DNA of 64,000 nt from Bacillus pumilus (GCA_001938995.1 MKZN01000005.1:62001-126000); one strand, 5' to 3'; shown: positions 47,585 through 55,454, counted from the first letter of the stretch. A program made the numbers and translations. Notes: generated from the letters alone by a model not told the origin.

Positions 47585-48772
47585 TTGTCTAAAGAATTAT
47601 TTGTTGATACAGACTTTCAAAAAACATGGCTACATCAACTGGAATCACTTCGTGAAACAATAGAACACAACGCAAAAGAACACGATGAAGGCGCTTATTT
47701 CCCTAAAGAAAATATCGCATCACTAGTGGAAATGGGGTATACCGCCTTGTCTCTGCCTGCCGAATATGGCGGAGGCGGTCAATCTGTAAAAGATATGGTC
47801 CTATTTCAAGAAACACTAGGCAGCATGGATGGGGCGACTGCTTTATCCATCGGCTGGCATCAAGGGGTAGTTGGCGAAATCTATGAAAAGAAACAATGGA
47901 ACGAACAACAGCTGCAATTTTTTGCAGAGGAAATTAAGAATGGTGCACTTGTGAATCGAGCAGTGAGTGAGGCGCAGACAGGGAGCCCGACAAGAGGGGG
48001 GAAACCTGGGACAACAGCCACTAAATCTGGTGACAACTGGATCATTCATGGACGCAAAATCTTCACAACCATGTCACCTGCGCTCACCTATTTCTTAGTA
48101 GGCGTCTGGATTGAAGAAAAAGAAGCGATGGGATTTTTCCTGATTCATCGTGACACAAAAGGTGTTTCTATAGAAGAAACGTGGGATGTTGTTGGAATGA
48201 GAGGGACGGAAAGCCATGATTTGATTTTGGATCAAGTCGTGGTGTCTGATGATCTGCTTGTTGAAGTGCAAAAGGGACCTCGGGGCGGTACGCTAAATCC
48301 ATGGATTGCCCATATTCCATCCTGTTATTTAGGGATTGCACAAGCGGCAAGAGATTACGCCGTTCAATATGCCATCACGCACTCACCTAACAGCATCAAC
48401 GGAACGATTAGTGATCTGCCGAATGTCCAACAACTAATAGGGGAAATCGATTTGCTGTTAAAACAAGCACGTCACGTCATCTATTCCACAACAAAACTGT
48501 ATGCTCAGCCAGAGAAAAGAACACTTTTAGCCAATGAATTTGGTGCCGTGAAACATACAGTGGTCAATCACAGTTTGCAAGTGGTTGATAAAGCAATGCG
48601 GCTCGTCGGTGCGAAAAGCTTAAGCCTCGATTGCCCGCTACAGCGCTATTATCGAGATATTCGTGCAGGACTTCATAACCCCCCAATGGACGATATGACC
48701 ATCTCAAAAATAGCGAAGCAAGCCATTGAAGAGAAAAAAGCTGACTCACATGAAACAGAAAGCCGGGTATAA
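47585..48772 (+). CDS. YdbM-like acyl-CoA dehydrogenase-family flavoprotein
   Basis: 395-residue protein of the acyl-CoA dehydrogenase fold: N-terminal helices, the flavin segment VSEAQTGSPTRGG, GDNWIIHGRKIFTT, and a C-terminal helical bundle. The usual catalytic glutamate for CoA thioesters is not evident, and relatives in sulfur operons (SfnB, DszC type) are flavin monooxygenases. B. subtilis YdbM is a CymR target. With the divergent amino-acid transporter this suggests use of an organosulfur compound; that is inference. The start is TTG 47585 with GAGGAG about 11 bases upstream. Confidence 0.75.
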   Translation: MSKELFVDTDFQKTWLHQLESLRETIEHNAKEHDEGAYFPKENIASLVEMGYTALSLPAEYGGGGQSVKDMVLFQETLGSMDGATALSIGWHQGVVGEIYEKKQWNEQQLQFFAEEIKNGALVNRAVSEAQTGSPTRGGKPGTTATKSGDNWIIHGRKIFTTMSPALTYFLVGVWIEEKEAMGFFLIHRDTKGVSIEETWDVVGMRGTESHDLILDQVVVSDDLLVEVQKGPRGGTLNPWIAHIPSCYLGIAQAARDYAVQYAITHSPNSINGTISDLPNVQQLIGEIDLLLKQARHVIYSTTKLYAQPEKRTLLANEFGAVKHTVVNHSLQVVDKAMRLVGAKSLSLDCPLQRYYRDIRAGLHNPPMDDMTISKIAKQAIEEKKADSHETESRV

Positions 48773-48786
48773 AACCGGCTTTTTTG
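48759..48786 (+). terminator. Terminator after the YdbM-like gene
   Basis: AAAGCCGG / CCGGCTTT with a 7-base loop and T6; it begins inside the stop region of the gene. Confidence 0.82.
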
Positions 48787-48811
48787 ATTGAAATGAAAAG
48801 GGGCGGCCGTT

Positions 48812-49155
48812 TTGAAACAGAAGCACATGAAATGGTTGTTTTCTAGTGTCATTATCACGGTGATTTGTATGAACCTGCCAACTGTAAGTGAGGGAACATC
48901 TCCAAAATGGTCAGTAGATGACATCATGAAGGATCGAGAAGGGACGTTTGTTGTCCAAGAGGTAAAAGAAAAGTCGCCTTGGGTATATAACAAAAAAAGA
49001 GCCAAAACGCGTTTTGCACCTCTATCGACTTTTAAAATCGCCAATGCCTTAATCGGTCTTCAAACAGGCGCAGTCAAAGATGAATATGACATCAAATATT
49101 GGGACGGAGTAAAAAGAGAAATAGATCAATAGAATCAGGATCATACACTTGTTTT
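48812..49155 (+). pseudogene. Class D beta-lactamase gene, nonsense mutation and lost 3' half
   Basis: From TTG 48812 (AAGGGGCGG upstream) the product has a signal peptide (LFSSVIITVICMNLPTVSEG) and the class D active site Ser72-Thr-Phe-Lys75 in FAPLSTFKIANALIGLQTG. The frame then reads YWDGVKREIDQ and hits TAG, where the family has a Trp codon (W-x-x-D-x-T-L). The homology continues past the stop as NQDHTL and then ends abruptly near 49155. The YGN/SxV and KTG motifs are gone. Full-length enzymes are about 260-270 residues, so it cannot be active. Class D enzymes of this kind are a chromosomal trait of the B. pumilus group. Confidence 0.85.
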
Positions 49156-49339
49156 TTTCCTTAATAACTGGAAGTTTAAATTATATAATTGAAGATAAAA
49201 AAATACCTAGATATCAAAGAGAAATGTTAAAAAAACGTTCTGTGAATATTATCCATATTTTAGGAATTATAAAAGTGATATTTTAAAATATCAAGAATTA
49301 AGTGAATGCTTAGACTTTCATGAAAAATTAGGATTTTGA
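49156..49339 (+). pseudogene. 3' remnant of a small gene, frameshifted in a poly-A run
   Basis: Directly after the beta-lactamase break the frame reads SLITGSLNYIIEDKKIPRYQ and on to REMLKK, then needs a shift at a run of seven A (49229-49235). It continues CEYYPYFRNYKSDILKYQEL and stops at 49339. Composition (AT-rich; Tyr, Lys, Ile and Glu) resembles the immunity genes 1 kb downstream. I infer the C-terminal half of another small immunity-type protein. No named family is recognised. Confidence 0.45.
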
Positions 49340-49389
49340 TTAATAAGCTTATAACAAGAGTATGAATCTTTAAACTCAAATAATAAACA

Positions 49390-49424
49390 AAAACAGCTGT
49401 CAAGCATATTTGACAGCTGTTTTA
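49390..49424 (+). terminator. Strong terminator between the two remnants
   Basis: AAAACAGCTGTCAA / TTGACAGCTGTTTT with a 6-base loop, T-rich end. It likely ended the transcript of the remnant before it, in the manner of toxin-immunity cassettes. Confidence 0.82.
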
Positions 49425-49430
49425 ATTAAT

Positions 49431-50359
49431 TCGGGAAAGACCCAATTTATTTTTATGACAGCGACAGTCTGAATGTTTTATACGAAACAGATAAAGACAA
49501 CGTAGTCACAAAAGCATACACATATGGTGAAGGTGGATAACTACTTGTATTCACACAAAACGGAAACAAATATCTCTATCACTTCAATGCACACGGTGAT
49601 GTCATGGCCATCACAAATAGTGCAGGAAAAATCGTCGCTGAGTACGAATACGATGCATGGGGCGCTCCAACAAAAGTAAGAGAAGATGAAGAAGTAAAAG
49701 GAAACCCATATCGCTATGCTGGTTACCGCTTCGACGAAGAAGCAGGAATTTACTCGCTACTATGAACCGAGAAACGGCGTATTCCTATCACTTGACCTAG
49801 ACCGAGGAAGCGATGGTGATTCACTAGATCAGAATGGATATACGTATGGAAACAACAACCCAGTCATGAATGTTGACCCAGACGGTCATTGGGTATGGTT
49901 TGTGATCAATGCAGGATTTGCGGTTTATGATGGATACAAAGCTTATAAATCCGGTAAGGGTTGGAAAGGTGCTGGAGTAGCGGCAGTATCAGGATTTTGG
50001 GTGGTGGAAAGTTAAAGGGGATAAAAAAATATCTCAAGGTAAGAAAAACAAAAAATCAAAAAAGATTAACAAAAGAATTAATAAGGTAGCTAAAACTTTA
50101 AAATTCGATTCGAAGGCTGGTAAACATGCTCGAAATCCGAAGAGATCTGTGCCAAGATATATCTTAGCTACTGCTATAGTAAACTAGTAAGAAAAAATAT
50201 GATGGGGCAAAAGGTTATAGTGCCTATTGGTCAACTATGTATAAAAATGGTAAAAAGTACAAACTCAAAGTTGTATATAATTCAAAAACAAAAGGGTTAG
50301 ACATTTCCATTATCAAAATTATTAAGGAGTATACACATGAAAGTTTTTTCAGTAAATAA
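49431..50359 (+). pseudogene. WapA/RHS C-terminal toxin remnant
   Basis: Joined frames show the RHS core end: IYFYDSDSLNVLYETDKDN, YLYHFNAHGDVMAITNSAG, YEYDAWGAPTKVREDEE, NPYRYAGYRFDEEAG, ARYYEPRNGVF-like, and GYTYGNNNPVMNVDPDGH. A variable toxin domain then begins (WVWFVINAGFAVYDGYKAYK). Lesions: an in-frame TAA at 49538; a deletion/frameshift near 49755 that removes the usual YLMA; a frameshift near 49996; and stops plus a further shift at 50186-50205. The toxin end (YSAYWSTMYKNGKKYKLKVV) runs 23 bases into the next gene. The N-terminal 2,000-residue part of WapA is absent. WapA toxins act in contact-dependent growth inhibition in B. subtilis. Confidence 0.88.
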
Positions 50360-50735
50360 CGAAATTTGTCAGACATTACTTGAATTGGATGAATACAGAG
50401 AGGGGGAAAAGGAGATATTTACATGTCGGTATGACTACTCTTCCTTGAATAAAAAGATTCTTCTTTACAAACTTAATTACAACAAGAAGTTATTGAATGA
50501 ATTCTCAATTGATATACAAAATATGCTTAACTGTCATATAAAAGAATGCTGTTTGAGAGATATTACAAAACAAATGAAACTCAGTATAGAAAAAATAGAT
50601 GAATATACTTTTTCTATCATTATCAATAAAGATTCTGAAAAACCGCAATGTGCGATATATCTTGAACAAAAAATAGATCATTTTCTGCTGAAATCAATTT
50701 ATAATGACTTAGTAGAATTCAACTCTGTATTTTAG
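50337..50735 (+). CDS. Candidate immunity protein of the decayed WapA-type toxin
   Basis: 132 residues, intact, with AAGGAG 6-10 bases before the ATG. The start overlaps the toxin reading frame by 23 bases, the classic toxin-immunity layout. Two alpha/beta-looking halves are visible (NKEICQTLLELDEY...; IEKIDEYTFSIIINKDSEKP). It is AT-rich compared with its chromosomal surroundings. I recognise no named Imm family. It is best read as an orphan immunity gene kept after loss of the toxin. Confidence 0.7.
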   Translation: MKVFSVNNEICQTLLELDEYREGEKEIFTCRYDYSSLNKKILLYKLNYNKKLLNEFSIDIQNMLNCHIKECCLRDITKQMKLSIEKIDEYTFSIIINKDSEKPQCAIYLEQKIDHFLLKSIYNDLVEFNSVF

Positions 50736-50746
50736 GGGGGGATTGC

Positions 50747-51158
50747 ATGAAGCGTTTTAGTTTTGTAAATAATGATCAAGAAATAGAATTTAAAATATTG
50801 AAAGCAGAACAATCAGATGAATTTGATAGTGGGTATTATTTTATAAGTCAATTATTATTGTCCAAAGAAAATATTACTATTTGCATTGAAGAAATCGAAT
50901 TAAATCTTAATTTCTTCATTAAATGGCAGAAAAGTCTTTTCTGGGTTAAAAAGAGAAATGAGTTAAGTTCATTAGACGGGACATTCAAAATGATAATTGA
51001 AAACAAGCATTAAACAAACTTTAATTCAGCTTGAATATAATGAACTTCATTTTGAAGAAACAATCCATTTTGAATTATACTTAGATCAACCAAACATAAG
51101 AGACTTAAAGAACCAGCTTGATCAATTCATAACTAGTTACAGAAATAATACTAAATAG
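50747..51158 (+). pseudogene. Second immunity-like gene, frameshifted
   Basis: AGGGGGGGA precedes ATG 50747. The frame runs 88 residues (MKRFSFVNNDQEIEFKILKA... to FKMIIENKH) and stops at 51013. In another frame the downstream sequence continues at once, KTSIKQTLIQLEYNELHFEE and on to ITSYRNNTK with a stop at 51158. A single-base change in the A-rich stretch near 51000 would restore about 136 residues, the size of the gene before it. It may still make the short form. Confidence 0.6.
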
Positions 51159-51533
51159 GTATGTTATAAATCTGTTGAATGTTTTATTCTTAGTAATAAA
51201 GGCTCTTGGAGGATTCCCACTATTTTAGATAAAGAATACAGAAGAAAACCCCTAAGTTCAATGTCTTACATTTCAGGAAAATCAATGAAAATTGTTATTT
51301 TAAAGAGTATAATGAGCATGATGACTGAAACAATGGTATTTTACTAAACATCCCATATGAATCTGTGAACCAAAAAGCGGAAATCGATCTAAATTCACTG
51401 GGAAAATTGCAGCTTTTTAAGAGAGGTCTTTTCTATTTTACTGTCAAGCGGTTCATGTCATTCAGATGATCTCGAACGAATACATATACTCTTTTTATTC
51501 TGATCCATCCTAACACAGAAAGGTGCAATGACA
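51159..51533. other. Intergenic region with a further reading-frame fragment
   Basis: No complete gene. At 51329-51466 a plus-strand frame stays open for 46 codons (NNGILLNIPYESVNQKAEID and on to LFKRGLFYFTVKRF) without a start or binding site, so it looks like one more decayed piece of the toxin-immunity locus. The last 60 bases carry the upstream region of the esterase gene. Confidence 0.4.
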
Positions 51534-52394
51534 TTGAATCGAATGATGAAATGGCTATTATTTACGGCTGTCATAGCTGGCTTACTGGTTTGCGCATTCT
51601 TTGTGTTCCATTTAAACCAGCCTAAGCCGACGACGAACCTCCATTATGCAGACACACAAAACAAACAGCAAACACTCGATATGTATATGCCAAAGGGCAA
51701 AAATGAAGTCAAGAAGAAACACCCAGTCATGATCTATCTCCACGGCGGCGGCTGGACAGGCGGCGATAAGAACAGAGTCGCTTCAAAGGCTGATTATTTT
51801 ACCCGTCAGGGATATGTCTTTGTCTCGATGAATTACCGGCTTCATCCAGATGTTCAATATGAGCAGATGGCGGATGATACGGCAAACGCCATTCAATGGG
51901 TCAAGGATCATGCGAATGAATATCAAATCGATTCATCAAAAATCAATGTCATGGGACACTCGGCGGGCGGTCATTTAACGGCATTAGTTGCAACGGATTC
52001 AACCTATTTAAAACGTGTGGGGCTGTCGCCCAAAACCATAAAATCCATCGTCGTTTTAGACGGTCCTTTAAATATCAATCAATTTATCCAAGCTATTCCA
52101 TCCTACCAAAAAGTGTTTGGTAAACAGGAGAAGAATTGGACAAAGGCATCGCCGGTCACTTATATGAATCAAGCCAATCTACCACCTGTCTATTTGGTCA
52201 CGCGCTGGGAAAATCCTGAGGTGTACCGCTTTGCTGAAAAGCTGAATCAAGATAAAGGCTCTCGATTTGTCTTTCGGGTCCATACATTGAGCCATAGTGA
52301 TCTGAATAAGTGGTTTGGATCAGACCGGGCGCCAAAAGAAGCCCAGGAGATGACAAAGGCAGTTATGGCTTTTGTGAATAAGCAGAATCAATAA
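51534..52394 (+). CDS. Alpha/beta-hydrolase (esterase), membrane-anchored
   Basis: 286 residues. An N-terminal hydrophobic segment (MMKWLLFTAVIAGLLVCAFF) acts as signal anchor. The hydrolase domain has the oxyanion motif YLHGGGWTGGDK of the hormone-sensitive-lipase type and the nucleophile elbow GHSAGGHL; the histidine is probably in HTLSHSDL. It likely hydrolyses small esters outside the membrane; the substrate is unknown. AAAGGTG fits the TTG at 51534 best (8 bases), while the ATG at 51528 is only 2 bases from it. Confidence 0.82.
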   Translation: MNRMMKWLLFTAVIAGLLVCAFFVFHLNQPKPTTNLHYADTQNKQQTLDMYMPKGKNEVKKKHPVMIYLHGGGWTGGDKNRVASKADYFTRQGYVFVSMNYRLHPDVQYEQMADDTANAIQWVKDHANEYQIDSSKINVMGHSAGGHLTALVATDSTYLKRVGLSPKTIKSIVVLDGPLNINQFIQAIPSYQKVFGKQEKNWTKASPVTYMNQANLPPVYLVTRWENPEVYRFAEKLNQDKGSRFVFRVHTLSHSDLNKWFGSDRAPKEAQEMTKAVMAFVNKQNQ

Positions 52395-52494
52395 ATAAAA
52401 TCCATTCTAAATGGCTGCATGAGACCGAATGCTCGACAATCCATTTTGTCGCAGTATATGATAATGCGTATATGGTTTATCATCAAAGGAGTGT

Positions 52495-52851
52495 ATGTTG
52501 TTGTCATCACGTATGGAAAATAAAGTATTCAACTGCGAGAAAGAGCTGACGCTGAATATTATCGGTGGGAAGTGGAAAATGCTGATTTTATGGCATCTTG
52601 GCAGAGAGGGGACGAAACGTTTCGGTGAGTTAAAGTCACTAATGCCTGGTATCACACAAAGAATGTTGGTCAACCAGCTAAGAGAACTAGAAGAAGATCA
52701 CATTGTGCACAGGGAGGTTTATCCTGTCGTTCCTCCAAAGGTAGAATATTCACTTACGGAATTAGGTGAGAGTTTAATGCCAATTTTAGAGGCCATGTAT
52801 GATTGGGGAAAGGATTATCTCAACAGTAATTTTTTAAAAGATGATAAATAG
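52495..52851 (+). CDS. HxlR-family transcription regulator
   Basis: 118-residue winged-helix protein of the HxlR/YodB group: [20 protein letters not shown], then [52 protein letters not shown] single N-terminal cysteine (about residue 14) sits where redox-sensing members such as YodB and HypR have theirs. AAAGGAG precedes the ATG. It lies upstream of a DsbA-like oxidoreductase with a palindromic operator, so thiol or electrophile stress control of that gene is a reasonable guess. Confidence 0.87.
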   Translation: MLLSSRMENKVFNCEKELTLNIIGGKWKMLILWHLGREGTKRFGELKSLMPGITQRMLVNQLRELEEDHIVHREVYPVVPPKVEYSLTELGESLMPILEAMYDWGKDYLNSNFLKDDK

Positions 52852-52864
52852 GAATACCTATGAC

Positions 52865-52896
52865 AGATACTGGACGAAAGACAGTATCTTTTTTTG
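52865..52896 (+). terminator. Terminator after the HxlR-type gene
   Basis: AGATACTG / CAGTATCT with a 9-base loop and T7. Confidence 0.85.
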
Positions 52897-53120
52897 TGAC
52901 CATATTCAGAGTGGATAAAAAAGTGCGTGCTTCATTCCTGTTGATATACTCGGTTCGTGCAAGAGATATTTTCAAGATGCATCATCCGAGGAGCTCTTGA
53001 TGATCAGATAAATGAACAGATTTGGCAATTGATGAACTTACAATTTACATTAGAATCCAGACCGGCCTGCACCAGCAACAAAGATATTTCGAGCGAGTAG
53101 AATGTAAAACGAATGAAAGG

Positions 53121-53159
53121 TTGACATCAGTCGTTTGTTGTAACTATAATTGTTACAAC
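53121..53159 (+). promoter_or_regulatory. Promoter with a perfect palindrome around its -10
   Basis: TTGACA (53121-53126), 18-base spacer, TATAAT (53145-53150), both perfect. GTTGTAAC (53137-53144) and GTTACAAC (53152-53159) are exact reverse complements and flank the -10 with nothing between but the box and one T. A dimeric repressor bound there would block RNA polymerase. The leader is about 28 bases. Confidence 0.85.
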
Positions 53160-53184
53160 GATGGACGATGGAAGGAAGATGAGC

Positions 53185-53910
53185 ATGAAAGTACAAATTT
53201 GGTCAGATGTTGCCTGTCCTTTTTGTTATATAGGGAAAAAACAGCTAGAATCAGCACTTGAGCAATTTCCTCAGAAGGACCAAGTAGAGATAGAATTTAA
53301 AAGCTTTGAGCTTGACCCTCATGCGCCAGTGAATGTCGATTATGATGTGCATGACATGCTTGCGAAAAAATATGGGATGAGCCGCAGCCAGGCCATTGCG
53401 ATGAATGAACAGGTAAAGCAGGCAGGGAAAGAGAAAGGAATCGATTTTCAATTCGATCCACTCGTTTTGACGAACACATTTGATGCGCATCGATTGGCGC
53501 AATATGCGGGTGAAATGGGGAAGGGTGATTTCGTCATGGGAGAGCTTTTTCAAGCGTATTTTACAGATGGAAAGCATGTTGGCGATCGCCAAGTCCTTTT
53601 AGACATAGCAGGAAAAGCAGGTCTTGATCAAAAGGAAGCGGAGCAAGTCTTAGACGATCAAGATTTTACAGATGACGTTCGAAAAGACGAAAAAGAAGCG
53701 AGAGAGCTTGGGATTTCTGCTGTTCCTTTTTTCCTGATCAATGGCACATATTCGGTTAAAGGTGCACAACCAGCAGACACGTTTTTGCGTGCGCTTGAGA
53801 CAGCTTGGACAGAAGAAGTAGTTCAAGTAGAGAAATCGGGTGACACTTCATTTGAAGCGGCATGTGCTGATGGCGCATGTGCAGTCCCATCACCTAAAAA
53901 AGAGGCATAA
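53185..53910 (+). CDS. DsbA-family oxidoreductase, FrnE-like
   Basis: 241 residues with a thioredoxin fold interrupted by a helical insertion, the FrnE/DSBA-like pattern. The active site is CPFC at residues 11-14 (SDVACPFCYIGKKQL), the cis-proline loop is GISAVPFFLING. There is no signal peptide, so it is cytoplasmic. An unusual C-terminal extension carries ACADGACAVP with two more cysteines, which could be a second redox pair or metal site. GGAAGGAAG stands 8 bases before the ATG at 53185. Confidence 0.9.
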   Translation: MKVQIWSDVACPFCYIGKKQLESALEQFPQKDQVEIEFKSFELDPHAPVNVDYDVHDMLAKKYGMSRSQAIAMNEQVKQAGKEKGIDFQFDPLVLTNTFDAHRLAQYAGEMGKGDFVMGELFQAYFTDGKHVGDRQVLLDIAGKAGLDQKEAEQVLDDQDFTDDVRKDEKEARELGISAVPFFLINGTYSVKGAQPADTFLRALETAWTEEVVQVEKSGDTSFEAACADGACAVPSPKKEA

Positions 53911-53917
53911 TACGCAT

Positions 53918-53948
53918 GTCCCTATCTTTTAAAAGATGGGGATTTTTG
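53918..53948 (+). terminator. Terminator after the DsbA-like gene
   Basis: CCCTATCTTTT / AAAAGATGGGG with a T5 tail. Confidence 0.8.
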
Positions 53949-54063
53949 TTGAATACGTTTAGAGGAGCTAGTGGGGCAGATCATGGTGCGTGGTTTCGCT
54001 TTTCAAAGCTTGATGGACTTCCACATTGCGCTTGATATGATCACAATGCTTCAAATCAAATGG

Positions 54064-54097
54064 AAATGAGCCAACTGTAAAGAGGGCTCATTTTTTT
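54064..54097. terminator. Hairpin at the 3' end of araR
   Basis: AAATGAGCC / GGCTCATTT with a 12-base loop; the araR stop codon lies inside it. The T-run is on the plus strand, so it ends rightward transcription better than araR. Confidence 0.6.
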
Positions 54098-55188
54098 CTT
54101 GTAGTCAATGGTTGAATGGTTTCACCAGGAACCAATTCTGGCTCATAGTACGTTTGATTAGGAAGGTCCTTTTTCCCTTGTATCTTCTTAATTAGCCAAT
54201 CTGCTGCATCTCTGCCCATTTGTTCTTGGGGATGCGTGAGGGTTGTCAGCTTGACATGGGCATTTTTTTTGGCGATATACGAATTATCCTGTCCAATAAT
54301 AGAGAGATCATCTGGGATCGCCAAACCGATTTGGCTACACACATTTGCTACTTCTAATCCAACCTCATCGTTATAGCAAACGAGAGCGGTGAGTGCATGC
54401 TGGTGTTCGATCAGAAAATCTTTGATATGATCCCCCAAATGTTGCTTCGATTCAGTATCGAAAAAAAGAACATGCTCTGGCAGAAAATTGAGCTTGGCTT
54501 CTCCGAGTGCCTGAATAAATCCCTTCATGCGGTATTTCCCTTGTAAATCATCTGTTTTCGAAATAAGCCCGATCTCTGTATGGCCAGAAGAGATGAGTTC
54601 TTTTGTCGCCAAATAGCTAGACCTCACATCATCTAAACAAAGAAAAGGCACTTCTAATTGCTCATAATAGGCATTGATCATGATGAGCGGTACGTCTTGT
54701 TCTTTGAAGGATAAATAGTACGAGATATTCGGGTTATATAAATTGCTTTTGGTTGGCTCGACAATCAGTCCATCCACACCAAAAGATAGCATCATTTCTA
54801 ACGCCTTTTTCTCCTGCTCTACATCATTATTTGTACTTGCCAATAAGAGAGAGTAGTTCTCTTCATTTAATCGGCTTTCAATCCCTCGAATGATCGATGG
54901 AAAAATATAATCGGATATGTATGTCGTTATGACACCAATCGTTTTCATATGAGTATGTCCTACAGGTTTTGTTTGGTATTGATTGGTAACAAATGTGCCC
55001 GAACCTTTTTCGCTTCTTAAAAACCCTTCACTCGACAATTCCAATATGGCCTTGCGAACGGTATGTCTACTGACTTGATAGATGTTCTGTAAGCTTGATT
55101 CGGTTGGGATGCGCTCCCCAATCTGGTAATCTCCTGTGAGTATTTTGCTTTTGATATCATCGAAAATGATCTGGTACTTCTTTTTCAT
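54088..55188 (-). CDS. araR: Arabinose repressor AraR
   Basis: 366 residues. An N-terminal GntR-type winged helix (YQIIFDDIKSKILTGDYQIGERIPTESSLQNIYQVSRHTVRKA) is joined to a C-terminal LacI/GalR-type sugar-binding domain (KTIGVITTYISDYIFPSIIRGI; FMLN-like core; NDEVGLEVANV). This hybrid architecture is diagnostic of AraR, which L-arabinose releases from DNA. It is divergent from araB, and an AraR-like box overlaps its own -10, so it should repress itself. Confidence 0.95.
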   Translation of the reverse strand: MKKKYQIIFDDIKSKILTGDYQIGERIPTESSLQNIYQVSRHTVRKAILELSSEGFLRSEKGSGTFVTNQYQTKPVGHTHMKTIGVITTYISDYIFPSIIRGIESRLNEENYSLLLASTNNDVEQEKKALEMMLSFGVDGLIVEPTKSNLYNPNISYYLSFKEQDVPLIMINAYYEQLEVPFLCLDDVRSSYLATKELISSGHTEIGLISKTDDLQGKYRMKGFIQALGEAKLNFLPEHVLFFDTESKQHLGDHIKDFLIEHQHALTALVCYNDEVGLEVANVCSQIGLAIPDDLSIIGQDNSYIAKKNAHVKLTTLTHPQEQMGRDAADWLIKKIQGKKDLPNQTYYEPELVPGETIQPLTTRKK

Positions 55189-55232
55189 CGTTTCACTTCT
55201 TTCTCAGTTGTCATCTGCTCAGAATTGAGAAG

Positions 55233-55249
55233 AAATTGTATGGACATAT
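55233..55249 (-). promoter_or_regulatory. AraR box at the araR promoter
   Basis: On the minus strand ATATGTCCATACAATTT matches the less conserved AraR box (ATTTGTCCGTACATTTT) at 14 of 17 positions. It overlaps the extended -10 TG-T-TAAAAT of araR (55253-55248). Confidence 0.6.
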
Positions 55250-55333
55250 TTTAACACGGTTGTCGAATCAAATACAGGCAGTTTCTATTCCTTCCATTTG
55301 ATCTACGGAGAAAACACTTGGGTTTCAAATAAC

Positions 55334-55350
55334 AGTGTATGGACAACTAT
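55334..55350 (-). promoter_or_regulatory. Second AraR-like box, upstream of the araB promoter
   Basis: The minus strand reads ATAGTTGTCCATACACT, with the TTGTCC-n-TACA core. Its centre is about 30 bases from the box inside the araB promoter, near three helical turns, as needed for cooperative binding. Confidence 0.5.
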
Positions 55351-55358
55351 ATTTTTTA

Positions 55359-55387
55359 TTGACATATGTACGTACAAATATTATATT
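55359..55387 (+). promoter_or_regulatory. araBDA promoter with AraR operator in the spacer
   Basis: TTGACA (55359-55364), 17 bases, TATATT (55382-55387). The spacer holds ATATGTACGTACAAAT (55364-55379), one base off the palindromic AraR consensus. Confidence 0.92.
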
Positions 55388-55425
55388 GTGTTTGTGCACA
55401 GAAAATCAATGAATGTAAAAAGATT

Positions 55426-55440
55426 TTGAAACCGCTATCA
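55426..55440 (+). promoter_or_regulatory. cre site (CcpA) before araB
   Basis: TTGAAACCGCTATCA fits WTGNAARCGNWWWCA at 14 of 15 positions. It lies downstream of the start of transcription and 15 bases before araB, a roadblock position for carbon catabolite repression. Confidence 0.75.
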
Positions 55441-55454
55441 ATTTGGAGGTGAAC

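Larger units (their letters stand above)
52852..53184. other. 332-base region between the regulator and the DsbA-like gene
   Basis: It begins with a terminator (52865-52896). The middle (52900-53110) has no gene I can support; a 33-codon open stretch (53000-53102, LDDQINEQIWQLMNLQFTLE) lacks a start and ribosome binding site and may be a gene fragment. The end is the promoter and palindrome described separately. Confidence 0.45.

Noticed and set aside
47463..47663. Plus-strand frame before the YdbM-like gene
   Set aside because: It spans the divergent promoter region and overlaps the YdbM-like start in another frame; the product resembles nothing.
53022..53261. Plus-strand frame across the DsbA-like promoter
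   Set aside because: It runs through the -35, -10 and palindrome and into the real gene out of frame; no ribosome binding site.
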